Positions 29,031 through 37,381 are shown, numbered from the stretch's first letter. The stretch is DNA of 58,859 nt from Candidatus Ruminococcus equi (GCA_018065465.1 JAGHTC010000048.1:1-58859), one strand, 5' to 3'. Numbers and translations are program-made. Notes: a model not told the origin generated them from the letters alone.

Positions 29031-29538
29031 TGAATATATTCAGTCTTTCAATCAGTTTATAAAACGGCAGTCCGAGTATCACACAAGAGATAAATTCCCC
29101 TACAGCGATTTCACCGAAAAATAGGAAAAACGAAGAAAAATGAAATCCCTCGGGCAAATAGAATAGCTGAAATTCCAGTGAAATTATTATTCCGTTGATT
29201 ATAACAGGCATAAGGGAAGAAAGTATCGGCAGGGAAAAAAGCCGAATATTTCGCAGTTTATACGCAAAAATTGCCGAAATAAGTGTTGCAATCGTGCCGA
29301 AAACGATGTCAAGCGGCAAAACCCCGATGTTTATGATATTCGCTATCATACAGCCGAGCGTAACTCCGTATATCGCAGAAGACGAAAAAACGCAGAGAAT
29401 ACAGAGTATCTCCGCAAGCCGTACCTGTATCGGCATGGATGAGGTAGACGGCAGTATTATTTCCTGAATGTAGTTTACTACTATGTAGAGGGCTGCTATC
29501 AAAGCGCCCTCAACCATTTTTCTTGTTTTTGTTTTCAT
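29014..29538 (-). CDS. queT: QueT-family ECF transporter substrate-binding (S) component
   Basis: QueT proteins are S components of energy-coupling factor transporters and are predicted to import queuosine precursors. The 174-residue, almost entirely hydrophobic product shows VEGALIAALYIVVNYIQEII, MPIQVRLAEILCIL, YGVTLGCMIANIINIG and LDIVFGTIATLISAIFAYKL, the family landmarks. The start is ATG 29538, with ATGGAG as ribosome binding site; an ATG at 29550 overlaps that site. A preQ1-riboswitch-like fold lies directly upstream and would cover the ribosome binding site, supporting the queuosine assignment. No EcfA/EcfT genes are adjacent. Confidence 0.85.
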   Translation of the reverse strand: MKTKTRKMVEGALIAALYIVVNYIQEIILPSTSSMPIQVRLAEILCILCVFSSSAIYGVTLGCMIANIINIGVLPLDIVFGTIATLISAIFAYKLRNIRLFSLPILSSLMPVIINGIIISLEFQLFYLPEGFHFSSFFLFFGEIAVGEFISCVILGLPFYKLIERLNIFKKNLS

Positions 29539-29542
29539 TTTG

Positions 29543-29598
29543 TGCTCCATAGTTTTGTTTTGCAGAATTCTGCTGTCAGGATGGTTTCGAACTGACAA
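29543..29598 (-). promoter_or_regulatory. Candidate preQ1-I-like riboswitch upstream of queT
   Basis: Read on the minus strand, TGTCAG and CTGACA (29592-29597 with 29574-29579) form a 6 bp stem around the loop TTCGAAACCATC. After a palindrome (GCAGAATTCTGC, 29562-29573) comes an A-rich tail, AAAACAAAACT, then ATGGAG. CCAT in the loop can pair with ATGG at the ribosome binding site, giving the small H-type pseudoknot expected of preQ1-I riboswitches. The inserted palindrome between stem and tail is atypical. The assignment rests on fold logic and the downstream gene. Confidence 0.5.
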
Positions 29599-29602
29599 GG
29601 AT

Positions 29603-29631
29603 ATTCTACCACAAAGCAAAAGAAAACTCAA
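29603..29631 (-). promoter_or_regulatory. queT promoter
   Basis: On the minus strand, TTGAGT (complement of 29626-29631) and TAGAAT (complement of 29603-29608) have a 17-base spacer. Transcription would begin just before the riboswitch-like fold. Confidence 0.6.
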
Positions 29632-29831
29632 CCAAATTCGGAAATATGTATAAACAAAAATAGATTTTTCTTTGAACAAATGGCAGTTTTGACGGATAAT
29701 ATTACAACAGGGTTTCATATAGTAATTATTTGGTCGCTTTGTTTGTCGCATTTACATAACGATAATTCTAAGTTAGAATTATAAACAGTCAAAATGTCGT
29801 CAACTTGCACAAAGAATTGAACGAATAATTG
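29632..29831. other. Intergenic stretch between queT and the 87-residue gene
   Basis: The stretch is AT-rich and non-coding. The only notable structure is a palindrome, ATAATTCTA-AGT-TAGAATTAT, at about 29762-29782. I see nothing else here. Confidence 0.35.
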
Positions 29832-29859
29832 TTGACATTTACGAAAAAACGGATATAAT
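29832..29859 (+). promoter_or_regulatory. Promoter for the 87-residue gene
   Basis: TTGACA (29832-29837) and a perfect TATAAT (29854-29859) have a 16-base spacer. The leader after it contains the hairpins GTCAAG/CTTGAC and TGTACGG-CTT-CCGTACA (about 29890-29906). Confidence 0.65.
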
Positions 29860-29973
29860 AATAATCGTCAAGTAAATAGTCCGCTTGACTGTACGGCTTC
29901 CGTACACATTTAGGAATATAGCCAAATGGTAAATGGCAGCACGAAATTTTAATATTGTTAGGAGGATGAAACT

Positions 29974-30237
29974 ATGATGACACCTATCGTAAGTTTACAC
30001 AACATTGACGTTTCACAGTTCCTTGACGTGCTTGACACTTGCAAAGGCAACGTATTTCTCGTTACCCATGAGGGAGATAAACTTAATCTTAAAAGCAAGC
30101 TTTGTCAGCTCGTTGGCTTGGCAAGACTCATCGAGGGCGGCAAGATTACCGAAGCGTTCATCTATTGTGAAAACAAAGAAGACGAAAGCAAATTGTTCAG
30201 ACTTAATTTGCTTGGTAATGCAACAAAGACTGCTTAA
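29974..30237 (+). CDS. Small conserved-looking cytosolic protein, unknown function
   Basis: This is an 87-residue protein with no signal peptide or membrane segment. It has an alternating alpha/beta look: VSQFLDVLDTCKGNVFLVTH, then a short LKSKLCQLVGLARLIEG helix, then KITEAFIYCENKEDESKLFRL. I do not recognise a family with certainty. A consensus promoter, a structured leader, a GGAGG site eight bases before the ATG and its own terminator show a well-expressed monocistronic gene. Confidence 0.75.
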   Translation: MMTPIVSLHNIDVSQFLDVLDTCKGNVFLVTHEGDKLNLKSKLCQLVGLARLIEGGKITEAFIYCENKEDESKLFRLNLLGNATKTA

Positions 30238-30290
30238 TTTTTAACTAACCAATTACTTTTTTCACGTTAATTTCAAAAAATCCTAAAGCG

Positions 30291-30321
30291 GAAAAGGCGT
30301 CCATTCGGGCGCCTTTTCTGT
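30291..30321 (+). terminator. Terminator of the 87-residue gene
   Basis: GAAAAGGCG and CGCCTTTTC form a 9 bp stem, followed by TGTTTG. The gene ends about 50 bases upstream. Confidence 0.7.
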
Positions 30322-30390
30322 TTGTAAAAATACTTTTATTTTTGCAAAAAGTGTGGTAGAATATAGTAAATAATATTTTTGGGGGTTACT

Positions 30391-31893
30391 ATGCTTAACG
30401 AATACTATGCTCATTTTAAAAGCGGAACGGATATCAGAGGAACTGCGGTTGACGGTGTCGAGGGAGAGCCTTTGGACTTAACTAACGAAGCAGTCGAAGA
30501 AATGGCAACAGGCTTTTTGCTTTGGCTTTCCGATTATGTAGAGAAAAAGGTATCTGACCTTACCGTATCGGTCGGCAGAGATTGCCGTATTTCGGGAGAA
30601 AGAATCAGTGCCTGCGTGCGTGATACTTTCAAAAAATACGGTGTAAAAGTCTACGACTGCTCACTTTCATCAACACCATCAATGTTTATGTCAACTCTTG
30701 ACATTCCCTGTGACGGTGCTGTGCAGATAACAGCAAGCCACCACCCGTACAACAAAAACGGCTTGAAGTTTTTTACAAAAAACGGTGGTCTTGACCACGG
30801 CGATATTACCGCAATTTTGCAGTATGCACAGGATAAAACAAAACCCGAACTGTGTGACGGCGAAGAAATCCAAATCAACTTTATGAAGCAGTACGCAGAG
30901 CATCTTCGTAATCTTATCAAAGAGGGCGTAAACGCCGAAAATTACGACAAGCCGCTTGCAGGTTTTCATATCGTAGTAGATGCGGGCAACGGTGTCGGCG
31001 GTTTCTATGCCGGCGAAGTTTTAGAGCCTTTGGGCGCAGATGTCAGCGGTTCTCGCTATCTTGAGCCTGACGGAATGTTTCCGAATCATATCCCGAACCC
31101 CGAAAACGACAAGGCGATGGAGTCTATCTGCGAAGCAGTTTTGGAGAATAAAGCGGATTTAGGCGTTATTTTCGATACTGATGTTGACAGAGGCGGCGCG
31201 GTTGACTCGTTCGGCAAAGAGATAAACAGAAACAGGCTTGTTGCCCTTTCGTCACTTATCGCTTTGGAGGGCAACAAAGGCGGTACTGTCGTTACCGACT
31301 CGATAACTTCCACAGGACTTACCGAGTTTTTGGAAAAAGAACTCAAAGCCCACCACTACCGTTACCGCAGAGGATACAAGAACATCATCAACAAGGCGGT
31401 TGAACTCAACGAAAAGGGAATAAACTGCCCGATTGCTTCCGAAACATCCGGCCATGTTGCCATGAGAGAAAACTATTTCCTCGATGACGGAGCCTATCTC
31501 TGCACAAGAATTATCATAAAAATGGCTGTTCTTCAAAAAGAAGGTCGCACGATTGACGAACTTCTCAAAAACCTCAAAGAGCCGAAAGAAAGCAAGGAAA
31601 TCCGCATAAAAATCCTTGAAAAGGATTTCAAAAACTGCGGTGAATGTGTAATCGAAAGCCTTACTAATTACGCAAGCGAGCAAAAGGGCTGGAACATCGC
31701 CCCCGATAACCGCGAGGGTATTCGTGTTTCTTTTGATAAAGACAACGGCGACGGCTGGTTCTTGTTAAGACTTTCCGTTCACGACCCGATTTTACCGCTG
31801 AATATCGAGTCCGACTCAGTCGGCGGTGTCGAGATTATCGAGAAAAAAGTCTTCGATTTCCTCCGCGAAAACACTTCGGGTTTAGCCTTGTAA
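30391..31893 (+). CDS. Phosphomannomutase/phosphoglucomutase
   Basis: This alpha-D-phosphohexomutase interconverts hexose 1- and 6-phosphates. The 500-residue product has the four-domain family layout: the phosphoserine loop TASHHPYNKNGLKFF (near residue 115), the metal-binding DTDVDRGGAVD (family DGDxDR), the sugar-binding SETSGHVAMRENYFLDDGA, and the phosphate-binding DNREGIRVSF. The initiator is ATG 30391 with GGGGG just upstream; an in-frame TTG at 30379 is less likely. Whether mannose or glucose phosphates are preferred cannot be told from sequence. A terminator follows after a structured repeat. Confidence 0.92.
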   Translation: MLNEYYAHFKSGTDIRGTAVDGVEGEPLDLTNEAVEEMATGFLLWLSDYVEKKVSDLTVSVGRDCRISGERISACVRDTFKKYGVKVYDCSLSSTPSMFMSTLDIPCDGAVQITASHHPYNKNGLKFFTKNGGLDHGDITAILQYAQDKTKPELCDGEEIQINFMKQYAEHLRNLIKEGVNAENYDKPLAGFHIVVDAGNGVGGFYAGEVLEPLGADVSGSRYLEPDGMFPNHIPNPENDKAMESICEAVLENKADLGVIFDTDVDRGGAVDSFGKEINRNRLVALSSLIALEGNKGGTVVTDSITSTGLTEFLEKELKAHHYRYRRGYKNIINKAVELNEKGINCPIASETSGHVAMRENYFLDDGAYLCTRIIIKMAVLQKEGRTIDELLKNLKEPKESKEIRIKILEKDFKNCGECVIESLTNYASEQKGWNIAPDNREGIRVSFDKDNGDGWFLLRLSVHDPILPLNIESDSVGGVEIIEKKVFDFLRENTSGLAL

Positions 31894-31896
31894 ACT

Positions 31897-31970
31897 AATT
31901 GACAATTGACAATTAATAATTGATAATTTTGGGAAAATTGCTACGCAATTTTTGATTTGTAGTTTTTGCT
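31897..31970 (+). repeat. Structured intergenic repeat, copy 2
   Basis: AATTGACAATTGACAATTAA microrepeats are followed by GGGAAAATTGC-TAC-GCAATTT (stem 31935-31941 with 31945-31951) and GATTTGTAGTTTTTG. It matches copy 1 at 18728-18810 except for a compensatory T-A to C-G change in the stem. Confidence 0.6.
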
Positions 31971-31995
31971 AAAAACTCAACATTCCATAAAATTA

Positions 31996-32027
31996 CCCTG
32001 ACCGTTTTATGCGGTCAGGGCTTTCTT
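31996..32027. terminator. Bidirectional terminator between the mutase and the aro operon
   Basis: CCCTGACCG and CGGTCAGGG form a 9 bp stem (31996-32004 with 32012-32020), with CTTTCTTATTTTT on the plus side and TAATTTT on the minus side. Confidence 0.8.
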
Positions 32028-32271
32028 ATTTTTGCATCTTTTTTGATTGTTCGAAAATGGTTTTGTAGGTGATTTTGATTGCGTCCTTGTTTTTTGCTTT
32101 TTCTGTTTTTGCCAGAATTTCTTTTTCTCTGTTTTTGTCTGTTATCGCTATATTTTTCTTTGCTTTTTCCTTGCCGATTTCTTTTGAAAGCTCAAAACGG
32201 CTGTCAAGCAAAGAGATAATCTCGTTATCTATATCATCAATCTTGTTTCGTAAAGTTTCGATTTTACTCAT
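32026..32271 (-). CDS. Chorismate mutase, AroQ type
   Basis: The enzyme converts chorismate to prephenate, the branch point to Phe and Tyr. The 81-residue product is a stand-alone AroQ domain: IETLRNKIDDIDNEIISLLD with the catalytic Arg, then RFELSKEIGKEKAKKN and the C-terminal IFEQSKKMQK helix. It is the last gene of the aro operon and overlaps the aroC stop by four bases (ATGA), so translation is coupled. No prephenate dehydratase or dehydrogenase is fused or adjacent. Confidence 0.9.
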   Translation of the reverse strand: MSKIETLRNKIDDIDNEIISLLDSRFELSKEIGKEKAKKNIAITDKNREKEILAKTEKAKNKDAIKITYKTIFEQSKKMQK

Positions 32272-33353
32272 ATTTTTCCCTCCGTCATCAGCATATCAAG
32301 TAAAGCGATAGCAACTCCCGCTTCAACTACCGCGACAGCGCGGGGGACAATGCAGGTGTCGTGTCTGCCCTCGATTTTGATTTTTGCATTTTCCATTTTG
32401 AAAATATCTACGGTGTTTTGCTCTTTTCTAATCGACGGAGTCGGCTTTACTGCGACCTTGAATACAATCGGCATACCGTTCGAGATACCGCCGAGTATTC
32501 CTCCGCAGTTGTTCGTTTTTGTGATGATTTCGCCGTTTTCCATAGCAAATTCATCGTTGTTTTGTGAGCCGTAAAGAGTTGAGCCGAAAAATCCCGAGCC
32601 GAATTCTATCCCCTTTATTGCGGGAATGGCGAACATAAACGAAGAAATTTTCCCTTCAATCGAAGAAAAAAGTGCGTCCCCAACGCCAGTGGGGAAATTT
32701 AGCACAGCACATTCGATAACTCCGCCGACAGAGTCGCCGTTTGTCTTTGCAACCGCAATTTCATCAATCATTTTTTCTTTTGCTTTACTGTCGAGCGTGG
32801 GGAAATCCGAGTTATTTAGTGAGAAAATCATTTCATCTGTGAGTTCGGCTTTGTCAAAAGGTGTGTCCTTTGTCGAGTGTATTTCGCTGATATGAGATAC
32901 AATTTTTATACCCTTTTGTTCGAGTATCTGTCGGCAGATTTCACCCATCAAGACCATCGGCGCCGTCATCCTGCCGGAAAAATGAGCCCCTCCGCTTGTG
33001 TCAAAATCCAAGCCGTATTTTAGATACGCCGTGTAATCTGCGTGGGCGGGGCGCAAAAGCCCCTTTATGCTATCGTAATCTGTACTTTTAGCGTCGTTAT
33101 TTTTGATTTCTGCCGTGATTTTTGTGCCGTCTGTGATGTCGCCCGAAAAGCCAGAAAGAAAGACCGCCTTGTCGTTTTCTTTTCGCCGGGAAGAAAAATC
33201 ATTTCTGCCCGGAGAGCGTCTTAAAAGTGCAAGGTCGATTTTCTCTTTGTCGATTTTATAGCCCTTTTTTATGCCGTCAAGGTATACAAAAATGCTGTCA
33301 GAATGGCTTTTGCCGTCTATTTCAAGAGAAAGCTTTTCACCGTACTTAAACAT
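32268..33353 (-). CDS. aroC: Chorismate synthase
   Basis: This reduced-FMN-dependent enzyme converts EPSP to chorismate. The 361-residue product has LLRRSPGRNDFSSRRKENDK, RPAHADYTAYLKYG, SGGAHFSGRMTAPMV and NNCGGILGGISNGMPIVFKV, all family signatures. Length is typical. It overlaps aroA by eight bases and the chorismate mutase gene by four. Confidence 0.96.
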   Translation of the reverse strand: MFKYGEKLSLEIDGKSHSDSIFVYLDGIKKGYKIDKEKIDLALLRRSPGRNDFSSRRKENDKAVFLSGFSGDITDGTKITAEIKNNDAKSTDYDSIKGLLRPAHADYTAYLKYGLDFDTSGGAHFSGRMTAPMVLMGEICRQILEQKGIKIVSHISEIHSTKDTPFDKAELTDEMIFSLNNSDFPTLDSKAKEKMIDEIAVAKTNGDSVGGVIECAVLNFPTGVGDALFSSIEGKISSFMFAIPAIKGIEFGSGFFGSTLYGSQNNDEFAMENGEIITKTNNCGGILGGISNGMPIVFKVAVKPTPSIRKEQNTVDIFKMENAKIKIEGRHDTCIVPRAVAVVEAGVAIALLDMLMTEGKI

Positions 33354-34560
33354 TGATTTTTCCTCCTAAACTTTCCAAAACTTCAAAGAAATCGGGGTAG
33401 GATTTTTTGACCGATTCATAGTTGGAAATGGTGGTTTCATTATCCAAAAAAAGTGCCGAAATTGACGCCGCCATTACTATTCTGTGGTCGTTATATCCGT
33501 TGATATTTGCGCTCTGCAACGGCTTTTTGTATATGGTAATACTGCTGTCATCGTATACTGCGTTTGTGCCGAAAGAATTGAGCATTTCGACGGTGGATTT
33601 TATTCTGTCGGACTCCTTGAATTTGAGCCTGTTTATGTCAGTAAGCGTGACATATTCGCCCGAAAACGCCGAGTAAACAGCAACAATCGGGACTAAATCA
33701 GGGCAGTCGCTCATATCGACAGAAAGAGTCTTTTCATTGTTTATTTTTTCTAAAATCTCAACGATTTTTTTGTCACCTTGAATACTGTTATCGTTAAGTC
33801 CGTTTATGTTGATATTTGCACCGAGAGCCTTTGCAGTGATAAAGAATGAAGCGTTTGACCAATCGCCCTCGATAGTGTAATCGGTGGCTTTGTAGTCACA
33901 TTTTTTAACCTTATATCCATTTTCGGTTTTTTCCGTACTGACTGAAAAAGCGGACAGAACATCTCGCGTGATTTCAACATAACTTTTGCTTTGAAGCGGT
34001 GACAAAAGTTTAATTTCACTTTCGTTTTCAAGAAGGGGTAGTGAAAGCATTAGTCCCGATACAAACTGCGAACTTATATCTCCGTTTACAAAGAATGTTT
34101 CACCCTTGAGTTTTCCGCTTATCGAAAACGGCAAAGAGCCGATGTACTCTACATTTACACCGTGATTTTGAAGCAAAACTTTATATTCATCAAGCGGTCT
34201 TTCTGACAGTTGTTCACTTCCGAAAAATTTTGCAGAAATACCGAGTGCGGCACAAACGGGAATAAGAAGTCGCAGGGTAGTAGCGCTGTCTTTGCAGTCA
34301 ATTTCTACAGGGGAGTTTATATCTTTTGCAAAGTTTTCTGCGTCAATAAAGGCAGTGCTTTTTTCAAAAGTTATCTTGCAGCCAAGCGCGATAAGTGCAG
34401 ATGCTGTAGCCTTGATATCATCTGACAAAACTATGTTTTTTATCTTAACTTTTTTTCTTGAAAGCGCCGAGCAAATCAGCACTCTGTGGGCGTAACTTTT
34501 GGATGGGGGCGCTGTGTATTTCCCGCAAAGGTTACTTTTTTGAATAGTGATTATCGACAT
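33346..34560 (-). CDS. aroA: 3-phosphoshikimate 1-carboxyvinyltransferase (EPSP synthase)
   Basis: It transfers enolpyruvyl from PEP to shikimate 3-phosphate. The 404-residue product begins MSIITIQKSNLCGKYTAPPS and includes SKSYAHRVL (substrate-binding Lys/Ser/Arg), SSQFVSGLMLSLP, DCPDLVPIVAVYSAF and LKFKESDRIKST. The ATG at 34560 has GGAG upstream and lies two bases from the aroB stop, so it is preferred over an ATG at 34635 inside aroB. The active-site P-loop reads differently from the canonical NAGTA (KDSATTLRLL), as in many Gram-positive (class II-like) enzymes; glyphosate behaviour cannot be judged from this alone. Confidence 0.95.
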   Translation of the reverse strand: MSIITIQKSNLCGKYTAPPSKSYAHRVLICSALSRKKVKIKNIVLSDDIKATASALIALGCKITFEKSTAFIDAENFAKDINSPVEIDCKDSATTLRLLIPVCAALGISAKFFGSEQLSERPLDEYKVLLQNHGVNVEYIGSLPFSISGKLKGETFFVNGDISSQFVSGLMLSLPLLENESEIKLLSPLQSKSYVEITRDVLSAFSVSTEKTENGYKVKKCDYKATDYTIEGDWSNASFFITAKALGANININGLNDNSIQGDKKIVEILEKINNEKTLSVDMSDCPDLVPIVAVYSAFSGEYVTLTDINRLKFKESDRIKSTVEMLNSFGTNAVYDDSSITIYKKPLQSANINGYNDHRIVMAASISALFLDNETTISNYESVKKSYPDFFEVLESLGGKINV

Positions 34561-34562
34561 AA

Positions 34563-35609
34563 TTACTCCGTAAGAAAAGATACAAAATCGTTGTACGAAA
34601 AGTCTTTTACATAGCCTTGTCCGATTTTTTCGCACAAAGCGATTTTGATATTATCAAGATAGTTTTTCTTATCTCTTTTTATATACGGCAAAAGTTCGGT
34701 TACAGGGCAAACTGCACCGCAGGAAAGTGAATATTTATGCAAAAGCATATTAAGTCTAATGAGTGTATCTTCATCGCACAGACCGTTTTTTACCGCTCTT
34801 TTTGTGATGAGTGACATACCGATTGCAACCGCTTCGCCGTGCTTAATTTCGTAGTCGGATTTTTTCTCTATAGCGTGGGCAATTGTGTGGCCGAAATTGA
34901 GTATCAGCCTTTTTGATGTGTCAAATTCGTCTTCTTCGACAACGCTTGCTTTTATTTTTATACACTGTGAAATCACATCTTCTTTGATATCTTCAAAGTC
35001 CTTTGTTTCAAGAAGTTCAAAGAGGCTTTCGCTTTTTATCATTGCGGTTTTTATGATTTCTGCCATACCGCAGGAAAATTCACGATTTTCCAAAGTCGAG
35101 AGTGTATCGGTAGCGATAAAAACAGCGTCGGGCTGTCTGATAACGCCTATCTGGTTTTTTCCGAAATATGTATTTACTGCGGTTTTCCCTCCGACACAGG
35201 CATCCACCATCGAAAGCAGGGTGGTAGGAAAATAAATACAGTTTATTCCGCGCAGAAATGTTGCCCCCGCAAAGCCAGCCGTATCCGAAACGATACCACC
35301 GCCGAGGGCTACTATCGTGTCGCCTTTTGTAAAGTTGTTTTCAAAAAGTGTGCGGTAAATTTTTTCAATCGTTGACAAAGTTTTTTGTTCCTCATTTGAA
35401 GAGAATACAAAGTCGAAAACTTCAAACCCGAGGCCTTCAAAAATTGACTTTACTTTGTCAAAATAGAGTTCTTTTACCGTGTTATCCGAAACTATTAGAA
35501 TCTTTTTTGAAAATACTGTTTCTTTTATGATATTCGGGAAATTTTCATCAAAAGATTTGTCGATGTAGACATTATATTTTTTTGAGGTGTTTATATTTAC
35601 TGTTTGCAT
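34563..35609 (-). CDS. aroB: 3-dehydroquinate synthase
   Basis: This NAD+- and metal-dependent enzyme cyclises DAHP to 3-dehydroquinate. The 348-residue product contains GDTIVALGGGIVSDTAGFAG, FPTTLLSMVDACVGGKTAVN, CGMAEIIKTAMI, RLILNFGHTIAHAIE and KHGEAVAIGMSL with the metal-ligand Glu and His residues. Its ATG overlaps the stop of the upstream aroE-aroK fusion (TAATG). Confidence 0.97.
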   Translation of the reverse strand: MQTVNINTSKKYNVYIDKSFDENFPNIIKETVFSKKILIVSDNTVKELYFDKVKSIFEGLGFEVFDFVFSSNEEQKTLSTIEKIYRTLFENNFTKGDTIVALGGGIVSDTAGFAGATFLRGINCIYFPTTLLSMVDACVGGKTAVNTYFGKNQIGVIRQPDAVFIATDTLSTLENREFSCGMAEIIKTAMIKSESLFELLETKDFEDIKEDVISQCIKIKASVVEEDEFDTSKRLILNFGHTIAHAIEKKSDYEIKHGEAVAIGMSLITKRAVKNGLCDEDTLIRLNMLLHKYSLSCGAVCPVTELLPYIKRDKKNYLDNIKIALCEKIGQGYVKDFSYNDFVSFLTE

Positions 35610-36913
35610 TATAGTACCTCCGAAATTGCGCTCACGATTTCTTCTGTACTTTTTTCGGCAGTTACCGAAAAATCGCAGGCGGTCTTATATTCATCATATC
35701 TTTCTTTGTACAGACTTTCGATATCGTATTTTTTTAGCATAGGTCTTTGGGTGTTTTCTGTACGCTTTTTCGCTGTATCGAGAGTAATATCAAGAAAAAC
35801 CGAGAACGCATTTGCGCTGTGTATCAGTTGTCTGCTTTTTTCTTGTGTGAGAGTTCCGCCGCCAAGAGAGATAACCGCTTCATCTTTACAGAGCAAATCG
35901 CAAAGATATTTGTGCTCGATTTCTCGAAAATATTCTTCGCCGTATTTTGAAAAAATCTTTTCGTTAGTTAAATTTTCATTTATTTCGATATATTCGTCAA
36001 GGTCAAAAAACGGCAGGGCAAGGCTATTTGAAAGAGCAGTTCCCACAGTTGTTTTTCCGCTTCCCATAAATCCGCAGAGGATAATTTTTCTTTTTGACAG
36101 CAAATTTTCTGTTTCCTTACATATTTTATCAAGAGATTGAATATCATACCTACTGTCAAAGAAAATTTCGTGAGCCTTTGCGGCTTGATATACGAGCATG
36201 GAAATTCCGTTTATCGTAACCTTGTTGTAGGCTTTTGCTTTTTTTATCAGTTTTGTTTCGCTCGGTGAATAGATTAGGTCGAAAACGACTTTTGCACGGC
36301 TAATCAGTTCATCACTTGCAAAACAGCCGAAATTTTTATTTGAACCTACGGGAGTGGCGTTGACAAGAATATCGTAGTCAAAGTCAGCATTTTGTAAAAT
36401 CTTTGCACCGCTAAATCCGTATAAATTGAGGTCGTTTATCAGTTTTTTGCACTTTTCTTTGCTTTGCCCTCTTATGACAAAGTGAATATTTGTAGCGCCG
36501 AGATTTACAAGCTCAAAGGCAACAGCCCGTGCGGCACCTCCGCAACCGAGAATTACGGCAGAATGGATTTTTCCTTTGTATATGCTTTTAAGTGACTTTG
36601 CAAAGCCGTAGGAGTCCGTAAGATAGCCTGCTGAAAGTTTATCGTTTTTTACGGTGTTTACGCACATGGGGATTTGTGCTGAGTTGTCAAGGTTATCAAG
36701 ATACTTTACTATTTCTTCTTTGAAGGGGACCGTGACATTGTATCCCGATAAAGACTTCAAAGAGGGGATAACGCTTTCAAGGCTTTTGTCGCACAGGTCG
36801 ATTGTATTATATTCAGCATCGATTTTATCGAGAGAAAAGAGCCTTTCGTGGATAAAAGGAGAAACACTTTTTTCAATATTTTTGCCGATAAGGGCGAATT
36901 TGTGTTTTTTCAT
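35609..36913 (-). CDS. aroE-aroK: Bifunctional shikimate dehydrogenase / shikimate kinase (AroE-AroK fusion)
   Basis: The 434-residue product fuses two consecutive pathway enzymes. Residues 1 to ~262 are shikimate dehydrogenase: FALIGKNIEKSVSPFIHERL, NVTVPFKE, then the NADP-binding VILGCGGAARAVAFELVNLG. Residues from ~270 are shikimate kinase: the Walker A FMGSGKTTVGTAL, then DLDEYIE, the FREIEHKYL arginine region, SLGGGTLT and a TENTQRPML lid. The frame is continuous with no stop between the domains. It is the first gene of the operon, with AAGGAAA before the ATG. Both catalytic domains look intact. Confidence 0.95.
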   Translation of the reverse strand: MKKHKFALIGKNIEKSVSPFIHERLFSLDKIDAEYNTIDLCDKSLESVIPSLKSLSGYNVTVPFKEEIVKYLDNLDNSAQIPMCVNTVKNDKLSAGYLTDSYGFAKSLKSIYKGKIHSAVILGCGGAARAVAFELVNLGATNIHFVIRGQSKEKCKKLINDLNLYGFSGAKILQNADFDYDILVNATPVGSNKNFGCFASDELISRAKVVFDLIYSPSETKLIKKAKAYNKVTINGISMLVYQAAKAHEIFFDSRYDIQSLDKICKETENLLSKRKIILCGFMGSGKTTVGTALSNSLALPFFDLDEYIEINENLTNEKIFSKYGEEYFREIEHKYLCDLLCKDEAVISLGGGTLTQEKSRQLIHSANAFSVFLDITLDTAKKRTENTQRPMLKKYDIESLYKERYDEYKTACDFSVTAEKSTEEIVSAISEVL

Positions 36914-36946
36914 AATATTTCCTTATTAGAAGTAACTGTTAAAAAT

Positions 36947-36987
36947 TTGACATAAATGTTGACAAACTATGTAATAATCAATAATAT
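36947..36987 (+). promoter_or_regulatory. Overlapping tandem promoters for acpP
   Basis: Two TTGACA boxes lie 12 bases apart. TTGACA 36947-36952 pairs with TGTAAT 36970-36975, and TTGACA 36959-36964 pairs with TAATAT 36982-36987; both have 17-base spacers. They precede acpP by about 100 bases. Confidence 0.65.
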
Positions 36988-37086
36988 ATTTGTGTGATTA
37001 CTTGTTCGGGTTTATAAAATTATAACACATAACCACATCATTTGTCTATAAACCGCGCACAGGACAATTTTTTGGGAGGAAAATTT

Positions 37087-37314
37087 ATGGTTTTAGAAAA
37101 AGTTAAGGTTATCTTATCAGAACAGTTTGATGTTGAAGAGGATACAATCACCCCCGAGACAGATTTACAGGCTGATTTGGGAGCAGATTCTTTGGATGTA
37201 GTTGATTTGCTTATGTCCATTGAAGATGAGTTTGAGATTGAAATTCCCGACGAGGAAATCGAGAACATCCGCACAGTAGAAGAACTCGTTTCCTACATCG
37301 AGGCAAATGCCTGA
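37087..37314 (+). CDS. acpP: Acyl carrier protein
   Basis: ACP carries fatty acyl intermediates on a 4'-phosphopantetheine arm. The 75-residue acidic product has the DSL attachment motif (LGADSLDVVDLLMSIED) with Ser35, and the typical EIPDEEIENIRTVEELVSYI end. The ATG at 37087 has GGGAGG eight bases upstream; an ATG at 37042 would precede the ribosome binding site and is rejected. It is monocistronic here, not inside a fab cluster. Confidence 0.95.
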   Translation: MVLEKVKVILSEQFDVEEDTITPETDLQADLGADSLDVVDLLMSIEDEFEIEIPDEEIENIRTVEELVSYIEANA

Positions 37315-37345
37315 CTTTTATCGAAAAAACAGTATGTTTTGCAGA

Positions 37346-37378
37346 GGTTGTGACGAAATCGTCACAGCCTTTTTTTTG
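37346..37378 (+). terminator. acpP terminator
   Basis: GGTTGTGACG and CGTCACAGCC form a 10 bp stem (one G-T pair) around AAAT, followed by eight Ts. The stem and loop are nearly identical to those of the rpoC terminator at 10780-10812. Confidence 0.9.
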
Positions 37379-37381
37379 CTC

